A stretch of 64,000 nucleotides of DNA, from positions 124,001-188,000 of the forward strand of contig NZ_LT607734.1 of the NCBI RefSeq assembly GCF_900095285.1, written 5' to 3'. How positions within the stretch are numbered: position 1 is the first letter of the stretch; the number at the start of each line of letters is the position of its first letter. The notes beneath the pieces were generated by a model. That model worked only from the letters and a program-made list of their open reading frames with translations, made no database searches and was not told the origin of the DNA. Shown piece after piece: positions 1-8,409 of this stretch. The position numbers and the translations under genes were made by a program. The DNA is from Fusobacterium gastrosuis. Lineage in GTDB: Bacteria > Fusobacteriota > Fusobacteriia > Fusobacteriales > Fusobacteriaceae.

Positions 1-1230
1 GCTGGTTTAAAGTTTGTTCTCTTTCATCATTTCCTCCACCTTGTCCTGTTCCTCTTTTTCTACCAACAGCATCAATTTCATCTATAAAGACAATACAAGG
101 AGCATTTTTTCTAGCTTTATTAAATAAATCTCTGACTCTTGAAGCTCCAACCCCAACAAACATTTCAACAAATTCAGAACCAGACATACTAAAGAAAGGA
201 ACTTTTGCTTCTCCAGCGACCGCTTTTGCAAGTAAAGTTTTCCCCGTTCCAGGATTTCCTAAAAGTAAAACACCTTTTGGAATTTTTGCTCCAATTTTTT
301 TGAATTTTTCAGGTTCTTTTAAAAATTCTACAACTTCTTCAAGTTCATGTTTTGCTTCTTCTATACCAGCAACATCAGCGAATGTTACATTAGAAATGTT
401 TTCTCCATTTTCTTTAGTCTTAGATTTTCCCATATTGAATATTTGTGGTCCTCCACCACCTTTATTCATTCTATTTATCATGAAGAATAAAACTCCTATA
501 ATAAATAAAGTTGGAACCCAAGATATAAGTAGACTCAGTAGAATAGGTGCTTGTTCAGGTGCCAAAGATTTTATAATTACATTTTTTTCAGATATAAGTT
601 GTAGCAATTCTTTATCATAACCTAATCTATCAGTTATAAGTCTTGCTCTGTATCCGTTAGAAGAAATTTCTTGCTTACTGCCTGAAAATACATCTCTTAT
701 TGATGTCTTAGAAACTGCTGTTTGAGTTTTAGTTTCATCAGAAATTTCTTTTAATCCATAGACATATCCATCTCTTTCTTGGATTTCTTTTATTTCACCT
801 GCTTTTAAATTTTCAATAAACTTAGAATATGAAACTTCTTTAGTTTCAGCTTGCTTACTCTCACTCATTATAGTTGGAATATACATGATTAAACTTATTA
901 TAAAAACTAGCATTAAAAGTCCTTTTAAATTAAACTTTATCTTGAATGCTTTTCCTATAATCTTATTATCATCATTGTTTTCATTTCTTTTTTTATTTTC
1001 AAAATTTGAGTCTTTTTTTTCTTCTTTTTTTCATTATTTTCTGAATTTACTTCTTCTGAATTATCTTTTTTTTCAGGAATGTCATCATAATTATTTCTGT
1101 CAACTTCATTGTCTTTTTCTTCAGAAACAATGTCGTTATCTTTAGATTGATTAGAGTTTTTTGAATCGTCAGTAGAATTATTATGTATAGGCTGCTCTAA
1201 ATTTTCATCTTTTAAATCGTTATCGTTCAA
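1..1230 (-). CDS. ftsH: FtsH AAA+ zinc metalloprotease, N-terminal part (runs off the window; apparent -1 frameshift)
   Basis: Membrane-anchored ATP-dependent protease that degrades misfolded and short-lived proteins. The start is a TTG at 1230-1228 with AGGAGG nine bases upstream, overlapping the end of tilS. The first ~70 codons give a charged Asn/Asp/Glu/Lys tail ending in a Lys run. That frame stops at 955. The homologous sequence (a TM helix near 890-930, an extracytoplasmic domain, a second TM helix near 480-530, then the AAA domain) lies in the -1 frame. The switch must fall between the in-frame stop at 1033 and about 1012, where runs A7 (1031-1025) and A8 (1020-1013) sit on the coding strand. 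Walker A reads GNPGTGKT (Asn for the usual Pro), Walker B is FIDEID, and the second region of homology begins [13 protein letters not shown]. The zinc site lies beyond base 1. Identity is certain; whether the frameshift is real is not. Confidence 0.93.
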
Positions 1231-1234
1231 TTTT

Positions 1235-2578
1235 CTATACCTCCTTCACAGAAAATAGAATTTGCTGTGTGTGTTTTTTGTTGTTCAGAATATTGGCTTT
1301 TTTAAGACCTACTATCCATATTATTTGATCATCATATACCAAAATAGGGATTTCATCTCTTCTATCTTTTGAAATTTTCTCATTGATAAAAATCTCTTTA
1401 ATTTTTTTAGTTATAGTTCCCTTTGGACTAAATAAACTTATTTTATCTCCAGCGTACCTATATCTAAGTTTTAGTTCAGCATCAAGAGGAATATTTAAAA
1501 TGATATTAAATTTATCTAACTTATCTGTCTTTTCATCATAAATTTTTGAGCTTATATAAAAATTATTAAACTTTATATTTTCAAATACTTTAAAATTCAT
1601 CTCATTAATTTTATCAAACTCCTTTAAAGTATTATTTTCTATATAAATATTTTCATAATCTTTTACTAATCTAAAATCAGAATTCAAATCAATTTTTTTC
1701 ATTCCTTGCTTAGTTAAAATATTTTCAATTTCTTGTATTTTTGCCCGTGAAACAGAGATTTTATTTTTATTTAAAAAATCATTCAAAAGCTTTTTTATAT
1801 TAAAAGAAGATAATTTTAATAAAACATTTAGTTTTATTTTGTTGTCTTCGCTAATATAGTCTTTAAGAGAGAGTACATTTTGAAGATTATTTTCCCTAAT
1901 TTCTTCAATTAATGAAAAAATTTTATCTTTAAATTTACTATTGTATCTTTTTTCAATAAAGGGAATTAAATCAAGTCTAATACTGTTGCGAGTATAGTCA
2001 TTTTCAAAATTCGTTTTATCTATTTTATATTGAATTTTATTTTTATTCAAGTAATTTAGAATATCATCCTTATAAAATTCAGAAATTGGACGAATAATGT
2101 TTGATTTGTTTGCATTTATACCTTCTAGGCCTTGTAAAGAAGTTCCACGAATCAATTTAAAAAGAAATGTTTCGATTTGATCATCTTTATTATGAGCAGT
2201 TGCAATTTTATTTGCTCCTATTTCAGTATAAATATTTTTAAAAAAACTATATCTTTCATCTCTTCCAACTTCTTCAAAAGTTTTTCTACTAGTTTTAGCT
2301 AATTCAGTAATATTTATTCTTTTATGGAAAAATTGAATATTATTTCTATTTGCATATTCATATGAAAAAAGCTCATCTGCTTCAGCATCTTCACCACGCA
2401 ACATATGGTTTATATGCACTAAACAAAATTGAAAATTAATCATAGTTTGTAATTTTAGTAGCATTTCAGCCAAAAATACTGAATCTGGACCACCAGAAAA
2501 ACCTACAACTATAATATCATTTTCCTCAATGAGCTTGTATTTTTTATTAAATTCTAAAAAATTTTTAAATAAGTTCAT
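1235..2578 (-). CDS. tilS: tRNA(Ile)-lysidine synthase TilS
   Basis: Attaches lysine to C34 of the CAU-anticodon tRNA-Ile so that it reads AUA, which is essential in an A/T-rich genome. The 447-residue protein has the N-type ATP pyrophosphatase P-loop SGGPDS at residues 28-33, and the family's HINHMLRG and TAHNKDDQIET segments. A C-terminal TilS domain includes RYRYAGDKI. Length is normal for the family. The start is ATG with a weak AAAGG upstream. The stop lies five bases before the TTG of ftsH, so the ftsH Shine-Dalgarno is inside this gene. The tilS-ftsH order is widely conserved in Firmicutes-like genomes. Confidence 0.96.
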   Translation of the reverse strand: MNLFKNFLEFNKKYKLIEENDIIVVGFSGGPDSVFLAEMLLKLQTMINFQFCLVHINHMLRGEDAEADELFSYEYANRNNIQFFHKRINITELAKTSRKTFEEVGRDERYSFFKNIYTEIGANKIATAHNKDDQIETFLFKLIRGTSLQGLEGINANKSNIIRPISEFYKDDILNYLNKNKIQYKIDKTNFENDYTRNSIRLDLIPFIEKRYNSKFKDKIFSLIEEIRENNLQNVLSLKDYISEDNKIKLNVLLKLSSFNIKKLLNDFLNKNKISVSRAKIQEIENILTKQGMKKIDLNSDFRLVKDYENIYIENNTLKEFDKINEMNFKVFENIKFNNFYISSKIYDEKTDKLDKFNIILNIPLDAELKLRYRYAGDKISLFSPKGTITKKIKEIFINEKISKDRRDEIPILVYDDQIIWIVGLKKANILNNKKHTQQILFSVKEV

Positions 2579-2635
2579 AATATATTAACCTTTTCTATAT
2601 TTTTGTATTTTAGGAAAGTATAAATTGATATATTT

Positions 2636-3589
2636 TTATTTTTTTTCTTGAATTTGTTTATTTTGAAAATCTATATGTTCTCTGTATGTTTTACTGAAAA
2701 AATGTTCCCCACCACCTTTTGTAACAAAGAAAAGGTAATCAGTTTTTGCAGGATTATAGACTGCCTCTACTGAACTTACCGTTGGATTTGCGATAGGTGC
2801 TGGCGGAAGTCCTTTATACTTATATGTATTATATGGTGAATCAACTTCCAAATCTTTATAAAATATTCTTTTCTTTTCATAATTAAATACAAAGTTTACA
2901 GTAGAATCAGCAGCAAGATTCATATTTTTTTCAATTCTATTGTAGAAAACAGAAGCCATTATTGGCTTTTCATGTTCAACAGCAGCCTCCCTTTCAATAA
3001 TAGAAGCAAGAATTAATTTTTGATAAAAATCTTTTTTATCACTATATTTTTCTTCTGGAAATTTCTTTAAAAATTCTTTTAAAAAAGTTTCAATAATATA
3101 TTTTTCAGAAGATTTTTCTGGAATTAGATATGTTTCAGGATAAAAATAGCCCTCAAAATTTCCATTTGGAGTTGGATAAGGAAAGGTTGAAGAAATTTCT
3201 TTTAACACAAGATTCAAGTTTTCTCTATCTGCTCTATTTTCCAAAACTAATTTATCAAAGACATTTTTAACAGTGCTTCCTTCTATAATAGTAAATTTAA
3301 ACATTTTAGATTTACCACTTTCTAAAATATCAATTAACTCTCTAATATTATAGGAACCGTTAATTTCATAATATCCAGCTTTTATATTTCTACCCCCATT
3401 TTTATATTTTAAATAAAGTTTAAATAAAAAACTGTCAGCTTTAGGTAATATTGCTAAAGACTGTTTTAAGCTTTTTTTAGAATCAATTTCAAGTATTAAA
3501 TCATAGGTATCTTTTTTCTCAAATTGTATTCCTAAAAATATTAGAATAGAAATAACAAAGATAAACAAAAATAAAAATATTTTTTTCAT
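2636..3589 (-). CDS. mltG: Endolytic murein transglycosylase MltG (YceG family)
   Basis: Cleaves nascent peptidoglycan strands and is thought to set glycan chain length. The protein has 317 residues with one N-terminal membrane helix (about 3-21) and the rest periplasmic. The YceG core includes EGYFYPETY (146-154) and SIIEREAAVEHEKPIMASVFYNRI-type sequence. Glu199 in SIIERE aligns with the catalytic Glu218 of E. coli MltG. PPAPIANP near the C terminus is also typical. It lies between tilS and the helicase gene on the same strand, with gaps of about 57 and 29 bases, so co-transcription is likely. A fairly complete family member with no visible defect. Confidence 0.95.
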   Translation of the reverse strand: MKKIFLFLFIFVISILIFLGIQFEKKDTYDLILEIDSKKSLKQSLAILPKADSFLFKLYLKYKNGGRNIKAGYYEINGSYNIRELIDILESGKSKMFKFTIIEGSTVKNVFDKLVLENRADRENLNLVLKEISSTFPYPTPNGNFEGYFYPETYLIPEKSSEKYIIETFLKEFLKKFPEEKYSDKKDFYQKLILASIIEREAAVEHEKPIMASVFYNRIEKNMNLAADSTVNFVFNYEKKRIFYKDLEVDSPYNTYKYKGLPPAPIANPTVSSVEAVYNPAKTDYLFFVTKGGGEHFFSKTYREHIDFQNKQIQEKK

Positions 3590-3618
3590 ATTTAATTCCT
3601 TTATTTTGTGGTATTTTA

Positions 3619-5208
3619 CTATTTTTTATTTGATTTAGCTTTTTCTATAAGAGGTTTTTTCCCCTTTCTATCTTCAGAAAATGCTTCAATTATTAATTCA
3701 GCTTCTTTGAAAGGAACTGATACAAATGAGAAACTTTCATAAACTTCAGCATTTTTTATAGAACTTTGTTTAATTTTAGCTTTTTTTACAATTAAATCAA
3801 CAAGTTTTTTAGCTGTAATCTTTTCATTTCTACCCATAGCTATAAAAAGTCTAGTTTTCCCAGTTTCTTCTATCTTCACAGGTGAGATTTCATTGTAATT
3901 GCTTTCATCTAAAACATCACTATATGCAGATTTTAAAAGTGCAGCAACTATATTTTCAGCATTTTCCATTTTTAAAAGTTCAGCTGCCAATTTCTTAAAA
4001 TTATCATAATCATTGTCAATTAATATTTGGCTTATGTCATCAATAATTCTAAATTTCTTAGCCTGAATAACATCTTTTATATTAGGTAATTTTTCTTTCC
4101 TAATTTCTTTTTTTACAGCTTTTTGAATTTGAAGAAGCCTTCTGTATTCTTGAGGAGTTATAAAAGTTATAGCAGTTCCTTCTTTTCCAGCTCTACCAGT
4201 TCTTCCTATTCTATGTACATAACTTTCAACTTCTTGTGGAATTGCATAGTTAATAACATGGCTTAAATCATTTATATCTATTCCTCTTGCAGCAACATCA
4301 GTTGCAACTAAAATATTAATTTTTTTAGACTTAAATCTTTTTAAAGTAACTTCTCTATAATTTTGTCCTATATCTCCATGAAGACCTTCAGCATCATAAC
4401 CTCTGTCATTCAATCTTCCAACTATTTCATTTACATCAGTTTTAGTACGACAGAAAACAATACCATAAAATTCTTTTGTTAAATCAATAATTCTACATAG
4501 TGCTTCAAATTTATCTCTTTCGGCAACTTCAAAATATATTTGTTCTGTTAAATCAGTTGTTAATTCTCTTGTTTTTACTGCTAAAATTTCATATTCTTTC
4601 ATATGTTGTTTAGCAATTTTCATTATTTCTTCAGGCATAGTTGCTGAGAAGAATAACATTCTTTTATTCTCATTAGTATAAGAAAGAATTTTTTCAATAT
4701 CTTCAATAAATCCCATATTAAGCATTTCATCTGCTTCATCTAAAACAAAGTATTTTAAATCTTGTAATTTTAATAGTTTTCTTTCTATTAAGTCTATTAT
4801 TCTTCCCGGAGTTCCAACAACAATATCTACACCAGTTTTAATAAGCTTTCTTTGTATGTCTATTGATTGTCCACCATATACAGGTATAACTTTCATTTTT
4901 TTACTAGTAGCAAGACTATTCATTTCTTCTGCAACTTGAAGAGCTAATTCTCTAGTTGGTGTTAAAACGATAGCTTGTATTTGAGAACTTGCCTCATAAG
5001 TTTCTATTATAGGTAAAGCAAAAGCTGCAGTTTTCCCTGTTCCTGTTTGAGCCTGTCCTATAATATCTTTTTCACTATTTAAAAGGGCAGGTATTGTAAG
5101 TTTTTGAATAGGTGTAGGTGATTCATAACCTTTTTTTGATAAAACTTTTAATACTTTTTCACTTAAACCTAATTCTCTAAACTCTTTTAATTTTTCTAAT
5201 TGTTCCAT
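3619..5208 (-). CDS. DEAD-box ATP-dependent RNA helicase (CsdA/DeaD-like)
   Basis: RNA helicase probably acting in ribosome assembly or RNA decay. The 529 residues show the Q motif (SPTPIQ), Walker A AQTGTGKT, PTRELALQ, Walker B DEAD, motif III SAT, and motifs V-VI ATDVAARGID and HRIGRTGRAG. A C-terminal DbpA/CsdA-type RNA-binding domain (about 430-505, RLFIAMGRNEKITAKKLVDLI) marks it as a DeaD/CsdA/DbpA-type rather than a minimal helicase. The last ~20 residues are Lys-rich. ATG start with GGAAGTGA upstream. Which E. coli paralogue it corresponds to cannot be decided from the sequence alone. Confidence 0.95.
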   Translation of the reverse strand: MEQLEKLKEFRELGLSEKVLKVLSKKGYESPTPIQKLTIPALLNSEKDIIGQAQTGTGKTAAFALPIIETYEASSQIQAIVLTPTRELALQVAEEMNSLATSKKMKVIPVYGGQSIDIQRKLIKTGVDIVVGTPGRIIDLIERKLLKLQDLKYFVLDEADEMLNMGFIEDIEKILSYTNENKRMLFFSATMPEEIMKIAKQHMKEYEILAVKTRELTTDLTEQIYFEVAERDKFEALCRIIDLTKEFYGIVFCRTKTDVNEIVGRLNDRGYDAEGLHGDIGQNYREVTLKRFKSKKINILVATDVAARGIDINDLSHVINYAIPQEVESYVHRIGRTGRAGKEGTAITFITPQEYRRLLQIQKAVKKEIRKEKLPNIKDVIQAKKFRIIDDISQILIDNDYDNFKKLAAELLKMENAENIVAALLKSAYSDVLDESNYNEISPVKIEETGKTRLFIAMGRNEKITAKKLVDLIVKKAKIKQSSIKNAEVYESFSFVSVPFKEAELIIEAFSEDRKGKKPLIEKAKSNKK

Positions 5209-5278
5209 TATTCACTTCCTTATTTTTTATCATCTAGACATTATAACATATAATCTATGATATTCATAGAAAAATAAA

Positions 5279-5304
5279 AAATTCTTCAAATTTTTGAAGA
5301 ATTT
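5279..5304 (-). terminator. Intrinsic terminator of the MORN-repeat gene
   Basis: Twelve-base inverted repeat (5279-5290 with 5293-5304, AAATTCTTCAAA). Read on the minus strand it is followed by a T-rich run, and it abuts the TAA stop at 5306-5308. Confidence 0.8.
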
Positions 5305-5305
5305 T

Positions 5306-5785
5306 TTATTTAACTACGGTTCTTCCTGTTAACTTTCCAGTACGGTCAAAATATTCCCAAGTTCCAATAGGTTTCCCCATTTCATAATACCCAGACATTC
5401 TAAGATTTCCATTCTCATAGTAGCTATTATAGTAGCCATTTTCTTTACCATTAAAAAAAATAGTTTCCATAGACTTAGTTCCATTATTTTCATAGAGAAT
5501 ATATTTCCCATTTAACTTTCCATCTTCCCAATTAGTTATGGACTTTATATTTCCATTATTATAAAAAGTAATCCATTTCCCAACTGCTCTTCCATTCACA
5601 AAATAAGCCCGATCTCTTTTAAAAACAGCCTTTCCAGTATATAACTCATTTTCATCTATGTAATAGTGAGCTTCTTTTATTTTGAGATCATTTTTATTTA
5701 CTGTTTTGGTAGCTGCAAAAATATTCATCGTTAAAAATAAACTCATAGATATAAAAAGTAAAATCTTTTTCAAAATATACACCAC
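5306..5785 (-). CDS. Secreted MORN-repeat variant protein (YwqK-like)
   Basis: Small exported protein with about four or five repeats of the MORN_2/YwqK kind (Gly-Lys-hydrophobic, then Tyr-x-Asn-Gly), for example WKYF-like GKWITFYNNGNIKS and GYYNSYYENGNLRM. The open frame begins at GTG 5785. A TTG four codons later (5773) gives the more typical signal peptide MKKILLFISMSLFLTMNIFA and sits about six bases after GGTG, so the true start is probably 5773. Cleavage is likely after NIFA. These repeats form extended beta hairpins. Fusobacteria carry many such proteins and no defined function is known to me. It is often labelled YwqK antitoxin, but no toxin partner is visible here. Confidence 0.8.
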   Translation of the reverse strand: MVYILKKILLFISMSLFLTMNIFAATKTVNKNDLKIKEAHYYIDENELYTGKAVFKRDRAYFVNGRAVGKWITFYNNGNIKSITNWEDGKLNGKYILYENNGTKSMETIFFNGKENGYYNSYYENGNLRMSGYYEMGKPIGTWEYFDRTGKLTGRTVVK

Positions 5786-5882
5786 TTTCTTTTTTTATTA
5801 TAAAAAATTTTATCACAAAAGAAAAAATATTACAATTTAATAAGTTTGAACTATTGAAAATAAATATTTTAAATGATATCAT

Positions 5883-5888
5883 TATAAT
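5883..5888 (+). promoter_or_regulatory. Candidate -10 box for the aminopeptidase gene
   Basis: TATAAT 37 bases before the ATG at 5925. I see no convincing -35 at 16-18 bases. A start near 5895 would exclude the upstream TTG at 5892 as initiator. Confidence 0.45.
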
Positions 5889-5924
5889 TAATTGAGTTTT
5901 TATAAAAATTTGGGGGAGGAAATT

Positions 5925-7352
5925 ATGAGTTTTAAATGTGTTAAAAAATTTGAAAATAGTTATGACAGATATGTAGTTTTAGCAACATCAGACAAAATTA
6001 TATTACCTGAATATTTAACAAAAGAAAATAAAAAATTTGTAGAGGAAGTTATAAAGAAAAATGCTTTTACTGCAAAATCATCTGAAAAAATAGAAATTAC
6101 ATTTACACAAGATAAAAAAATTATCAATTTATCAATTGTAGGTTTAGGAGAATTAAAAAAATTAAATCCTAAAAATACAAGACAATATATATATGATGGC
6201 TTGAAAGATTATACAGGAAAAACTCTTTTAAGTTTTGCAAACAAAGAACTTGATAATATGGATATAGTTGCAGATGTAGTTGAACATATCAATTATAAAT
6301 TTGATAAATATTTATCAAAGAAAAAGGAAAAATTTTTAGAAGTTGAATATTTAACAGATAAAAAAGTTCCTAAAATAATTGAAGGTTATGAACTTGCAAA
6401 AATTTCTAATATAGTTAAAGATTTAATAAATGAACATTCAGAAGCATTACCACCTAAAGTTCTTGCTGAAAAAGCTGTTGAATTAGGAAAAGAGTTTGGA
6501 TTTGAAGTTGAAGTTTTAGATGAGAAAAAAGCAGCAAAATTAGGAATGAAATCTTATTTATCTGTAGCAAGAGCTGCTTTCCACAGACCATATGTAATAG
6601 TAATGAGATATGTAGGAAACAAACAAAGCAAATATATTCATGGTTTAGTAGGAAAAGGGTTAACTTATGATACAGGTGGACTTTCTCTAAAACCAAGTGA
6701 TTCTATGCTAGGAATGAAACAAGATATGGGTGGAGCAGCAACTATGATAGGAGCTATGTGTGCCCTAGCAAAAATGAAGGTTAAGAAAAATGTTACTTGT
6801 GTCGTTGCAGCATGTGAAAATTCAATAGGACCTAATGCATATAGACCTGGAGATGTTATTGATACAATGAACGGAAAGACTATTGAAGTTACAAATACAG
6901 ATGCTGAAGGAAGATTAACTTTAATAGATGCATTGACTTATATAATCAGAAAAGAAAAAGTAGATGAAATAGTTGATGCCGCAACTCTTACAGGAGCAAT
7001 TATGGTAGCACTTGGGGAAGATGTTACTGGAGTTTTCTCAAATGATAATGAAGCAGCTAAAAAATTGATAGAAGCAAGTGAAAATTGGTATGAATATTTC
7101 TGGCAAATGCCAATGTATGATATATATAAAAGATATTTTAAATCTGATATAGCTGATATGCAAAATACAGGTTCAAGAATGGGCGGTTCAGTAAATGCAG
7201 CGAAATTCTTAGAAGAATTTGTAGAAGGTAAGAAATGGATACACTTAGACATAGCGGGAACTGCTTTTGCAAATGGAGGAAATCCATATTACAATAGAAA
7301 AGGGGCAACTGGTCAAGTATTTAGAACAGTTTACTCTTATATTAAAGGATAG
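5925..7352 (+). CDS. Leucyl aminopeptidase, M17 family
   Basis: Cytosolic two-metal exopeptidase releasing N-terminal amino acids. The frame is open from TTG 5892, but ATG 5925 follows GGGGGAGG by five bases and is the evident start, giving 475 residues. The catalytic half carries GKGLTYDTGGLSLKP (metal Lys and Asp), KQDMGGAATM and the family signature NTDAEGRL, followed by DAATLTGAIM. The N-terminal half is the poorly conserved macro-like domain. It is a monocistronic unit: terminators bound it on the 3' side and the upstream gene is divergent. Peptide use is a main energy source for fusobacteria, which fits a free-standing aminopeptidase. Confidence 0.94.
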   Translation: MSFKCVKKFENSYDRYVVLATSDKIILPEYLTKENKKFVEEVIKKNAFTAKSSEKIEITFTQDKKIINLSIVGLGELKKLNPKNTRQYIYDGLKDYTGKTLLSFANKELDNMDIVADVVEHINYKFDKYLSKKKEKFLEVEYLTDKKVPKIIEGYELAKISNIVKDLINEHSEALPPKVLAEKAVELGKEFGFEVEVLDEKKAAKLGMKSYLSVARAAFHRPYVIVMRYVGNKQSKYIHGLVGKGLTYDTGGLSLKPSDSMLGMKQDMGGAATMIGAMCALAKMKVKKNVTCVVAACENSIGPNAYRPGDVIDTMNGKTIEVTNTDAEGRLTLIDALTYIIRKEKVDEIVDAATLTGAIMVALGEDVTGVFSNDNEAAKKLIEASENWYEYFWQMPMYDIYKRYFKSDIADMQNTGSRMGGSVNAAKFLEEFVEGKKWIHLDIAGTAFANGGNPYYNRKGATGQVFRTVYSYIKG

Positions 7353-7362
7353 AAATTCTTTT

Positions 7363-7395
7363 AAAGAGAATAGATAAATTCTATTCTCTTTTTTC
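7363..7395 (+). terminator. Intrinsic terminator of the aminopeptidase gene
   Basis: Perfect 12-bp stem (7363-7374 with 7380-7391, AAAGAGAATAGA) with a five-base loop, running into a T tract on the plus strand. Confidence 0.88.
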
Positions 7396-7451
7396 TTGTT
7401 ATAAAAAAATAAAAATGTTATGATGAAAATATAGAAATTTAAGGAGGATTT

Positions 7452-7826
7452 ATGAATAAAAAAGATTTTAAATATGTTTCAGACTGCAAGATATATGAAT
7501 ATGAGAATAAAATTTTAAGGGTTGAGATAGAAAGAGAAGATTTTTCAGATGATATAATTTTAAAGATTGGAAAAATAATAGAAACCTATCCACAAAAAAT
7601 AAAAGAAATCGCTAATTTCTGTAAAGAATCTGAATGTTTTAAAGAATGTTATCCTGAAGAAACAGAAGAAAGTATCATAAAAAAATTAAATAAACCTGTA
7701 ATTAGATTTTTTGGAGAAGAGGGAATTCTTACCTACTGTGAGCATGAATTTGATGAAGATCATATTCTTGATATAGATTTTGATGGAATTTTAGAAAAAT
7801 TTTCTTATATTGGTATCGATGGATAA
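7452..7826 (+). CDS. Small acidic protein of unknown function
   Basis: 124 residues, rich in Glu, Lys and Ile, with no signal peptide or membrane segment, so probably cytosolic. The start is secure: AAGGAGG stands five bases before the ATG. There are five Cys, three clustered in the middle (FCKESECFKECYPEE, about 56-70) and one in LTYCEHEFDEDH, so metal binding is possible but not shown. The C terminus, with its DIDFDGILEKFSYIGIDG ending, resembles small immunity- or DUF-type beta proteins in general pattern only. It lies 21 bases before the phosphatase gene on the same strand and is likely co-transcribed. I do not recognise a family. Confidence 0.75.
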   Translation: MNKKDFKYVSDCKIYEYENKILRVEIEREDFSDDIILKIGKIIETYPQKIKEIANFCKESECFKECYPEETEESIIKKLNKPVIRFFGEEGILTYCEHEFDEDHILDIDFDGILEKFSYIGIDG

Positions 7827-7846
7827 AAAATATAAAGGTGATATAA

Positions 7847-8293
7847 ATGATAAAAGTATTATTTGTATGTCATGGAAATATATGTAGAAGTACCATGGCA
7901 GAGTCTGTTTTCACGCATATGGTCAAAGAGAGAAAAATTGAAAATCAATTTGAAATTTTTTCAGCTGGGACAAGTAGGGAGGAAATTGGAAATCCAGTTC
8001 ACTATGGGACAGTAAATAAATTAAAAGAGTTAAGTATTCCAGTTGTTCCACATAGAGCAGTTCAAATGACTAAGGAAGATTTAGAATATTATGACTATAT
8101 TATCGCAATGGATGATAATAATATTAGAAATATAGAGAGAATTATAGGCGGAAAGAATGAAAAAGTAAAAAAATTATTATCTTTTACTAGTTCGATTGCT
8201 GATATTGCTGATCCGTGGTATACAGGGGATTTTGATAAAACTTATGAAGATATTAAAAAAGGTTTGAATGCTTTTTTAGAAAAAATTAATTAA
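7847..8293 (+). CDS. Low-molecular-weight protein-tyrosine phosphatase
   Basis: 148 residues with the active-site loop CHGNICRS (Cys9, Arg15; C-x5-R) at the N terminus and the general-acid loop DPWYTGDFDKTY near residue 124, both diagnostic of the LMW-PTP family. Such enzymes dephosphorylate bacterial tyrosine kinases of capsule or polysaccharide systems, or act on arginine phosphate. No kinase gene lies nearby, so the substrate is open. AGGTGATATAA precedes the ATG. Length is normal. Confidence 0.93.
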   Translation: MIKVLFVCHGNICRSTMAESVFTHMVKERKIENQFEIFSAGTSREEIGNPVHYGTVNKLKELSIPVVPHRAVQMTKEDLEYYDYIIAMDDNNIRNIERIIGGKNEKVKKLLSFTSSIADIADPWYTGDFDKTYEDIKKGLNAFLEKIN

Positions 8294-8333
8294 AGCGAAT
8301 AATGTAAAATACTTAAATTTCATATTTTTTCAC

Positions 8334-8364
8334 TTGACTCTACAATAATTATAGACTTTATTAT
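8334..8364 (+). promoter_or_regulatory. MerR-type promoter with a 19-bp spacer upstream of the MATE exporter
   Basis: TTGACT (8334-8339) and TATTAT (8359-8364) are separated by exactly 19 bp, the over-long spacer that MerR-family activators correct by DNA distortion. An imperfect dyad (TCTA 8339-8342 with TAGA 8352-8355, plus inner matches, centre 8347) sits inside the spacer. The downstream operon encodes a MerR-family regulator, so autoregulation is inferred. Confidence 0.75.
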
Positions 8365-8409
8365 ATATAAAATTCATAGCAATATTATATATAAGGAGTA
8401 TTAAAATTT

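Noticed and set aside
300-1145. Plus-strand frames at 300-620 and 885-1145
   Set aside because: They lie opposite ftsH, whose motifs are clear on the minus strand.
5694-5882. 62-codon minus frame overlapping the MORN gene promoter
   Set aside because: No ribosome site, crosses the intergenic region, composition of random A/T-rich DNA.
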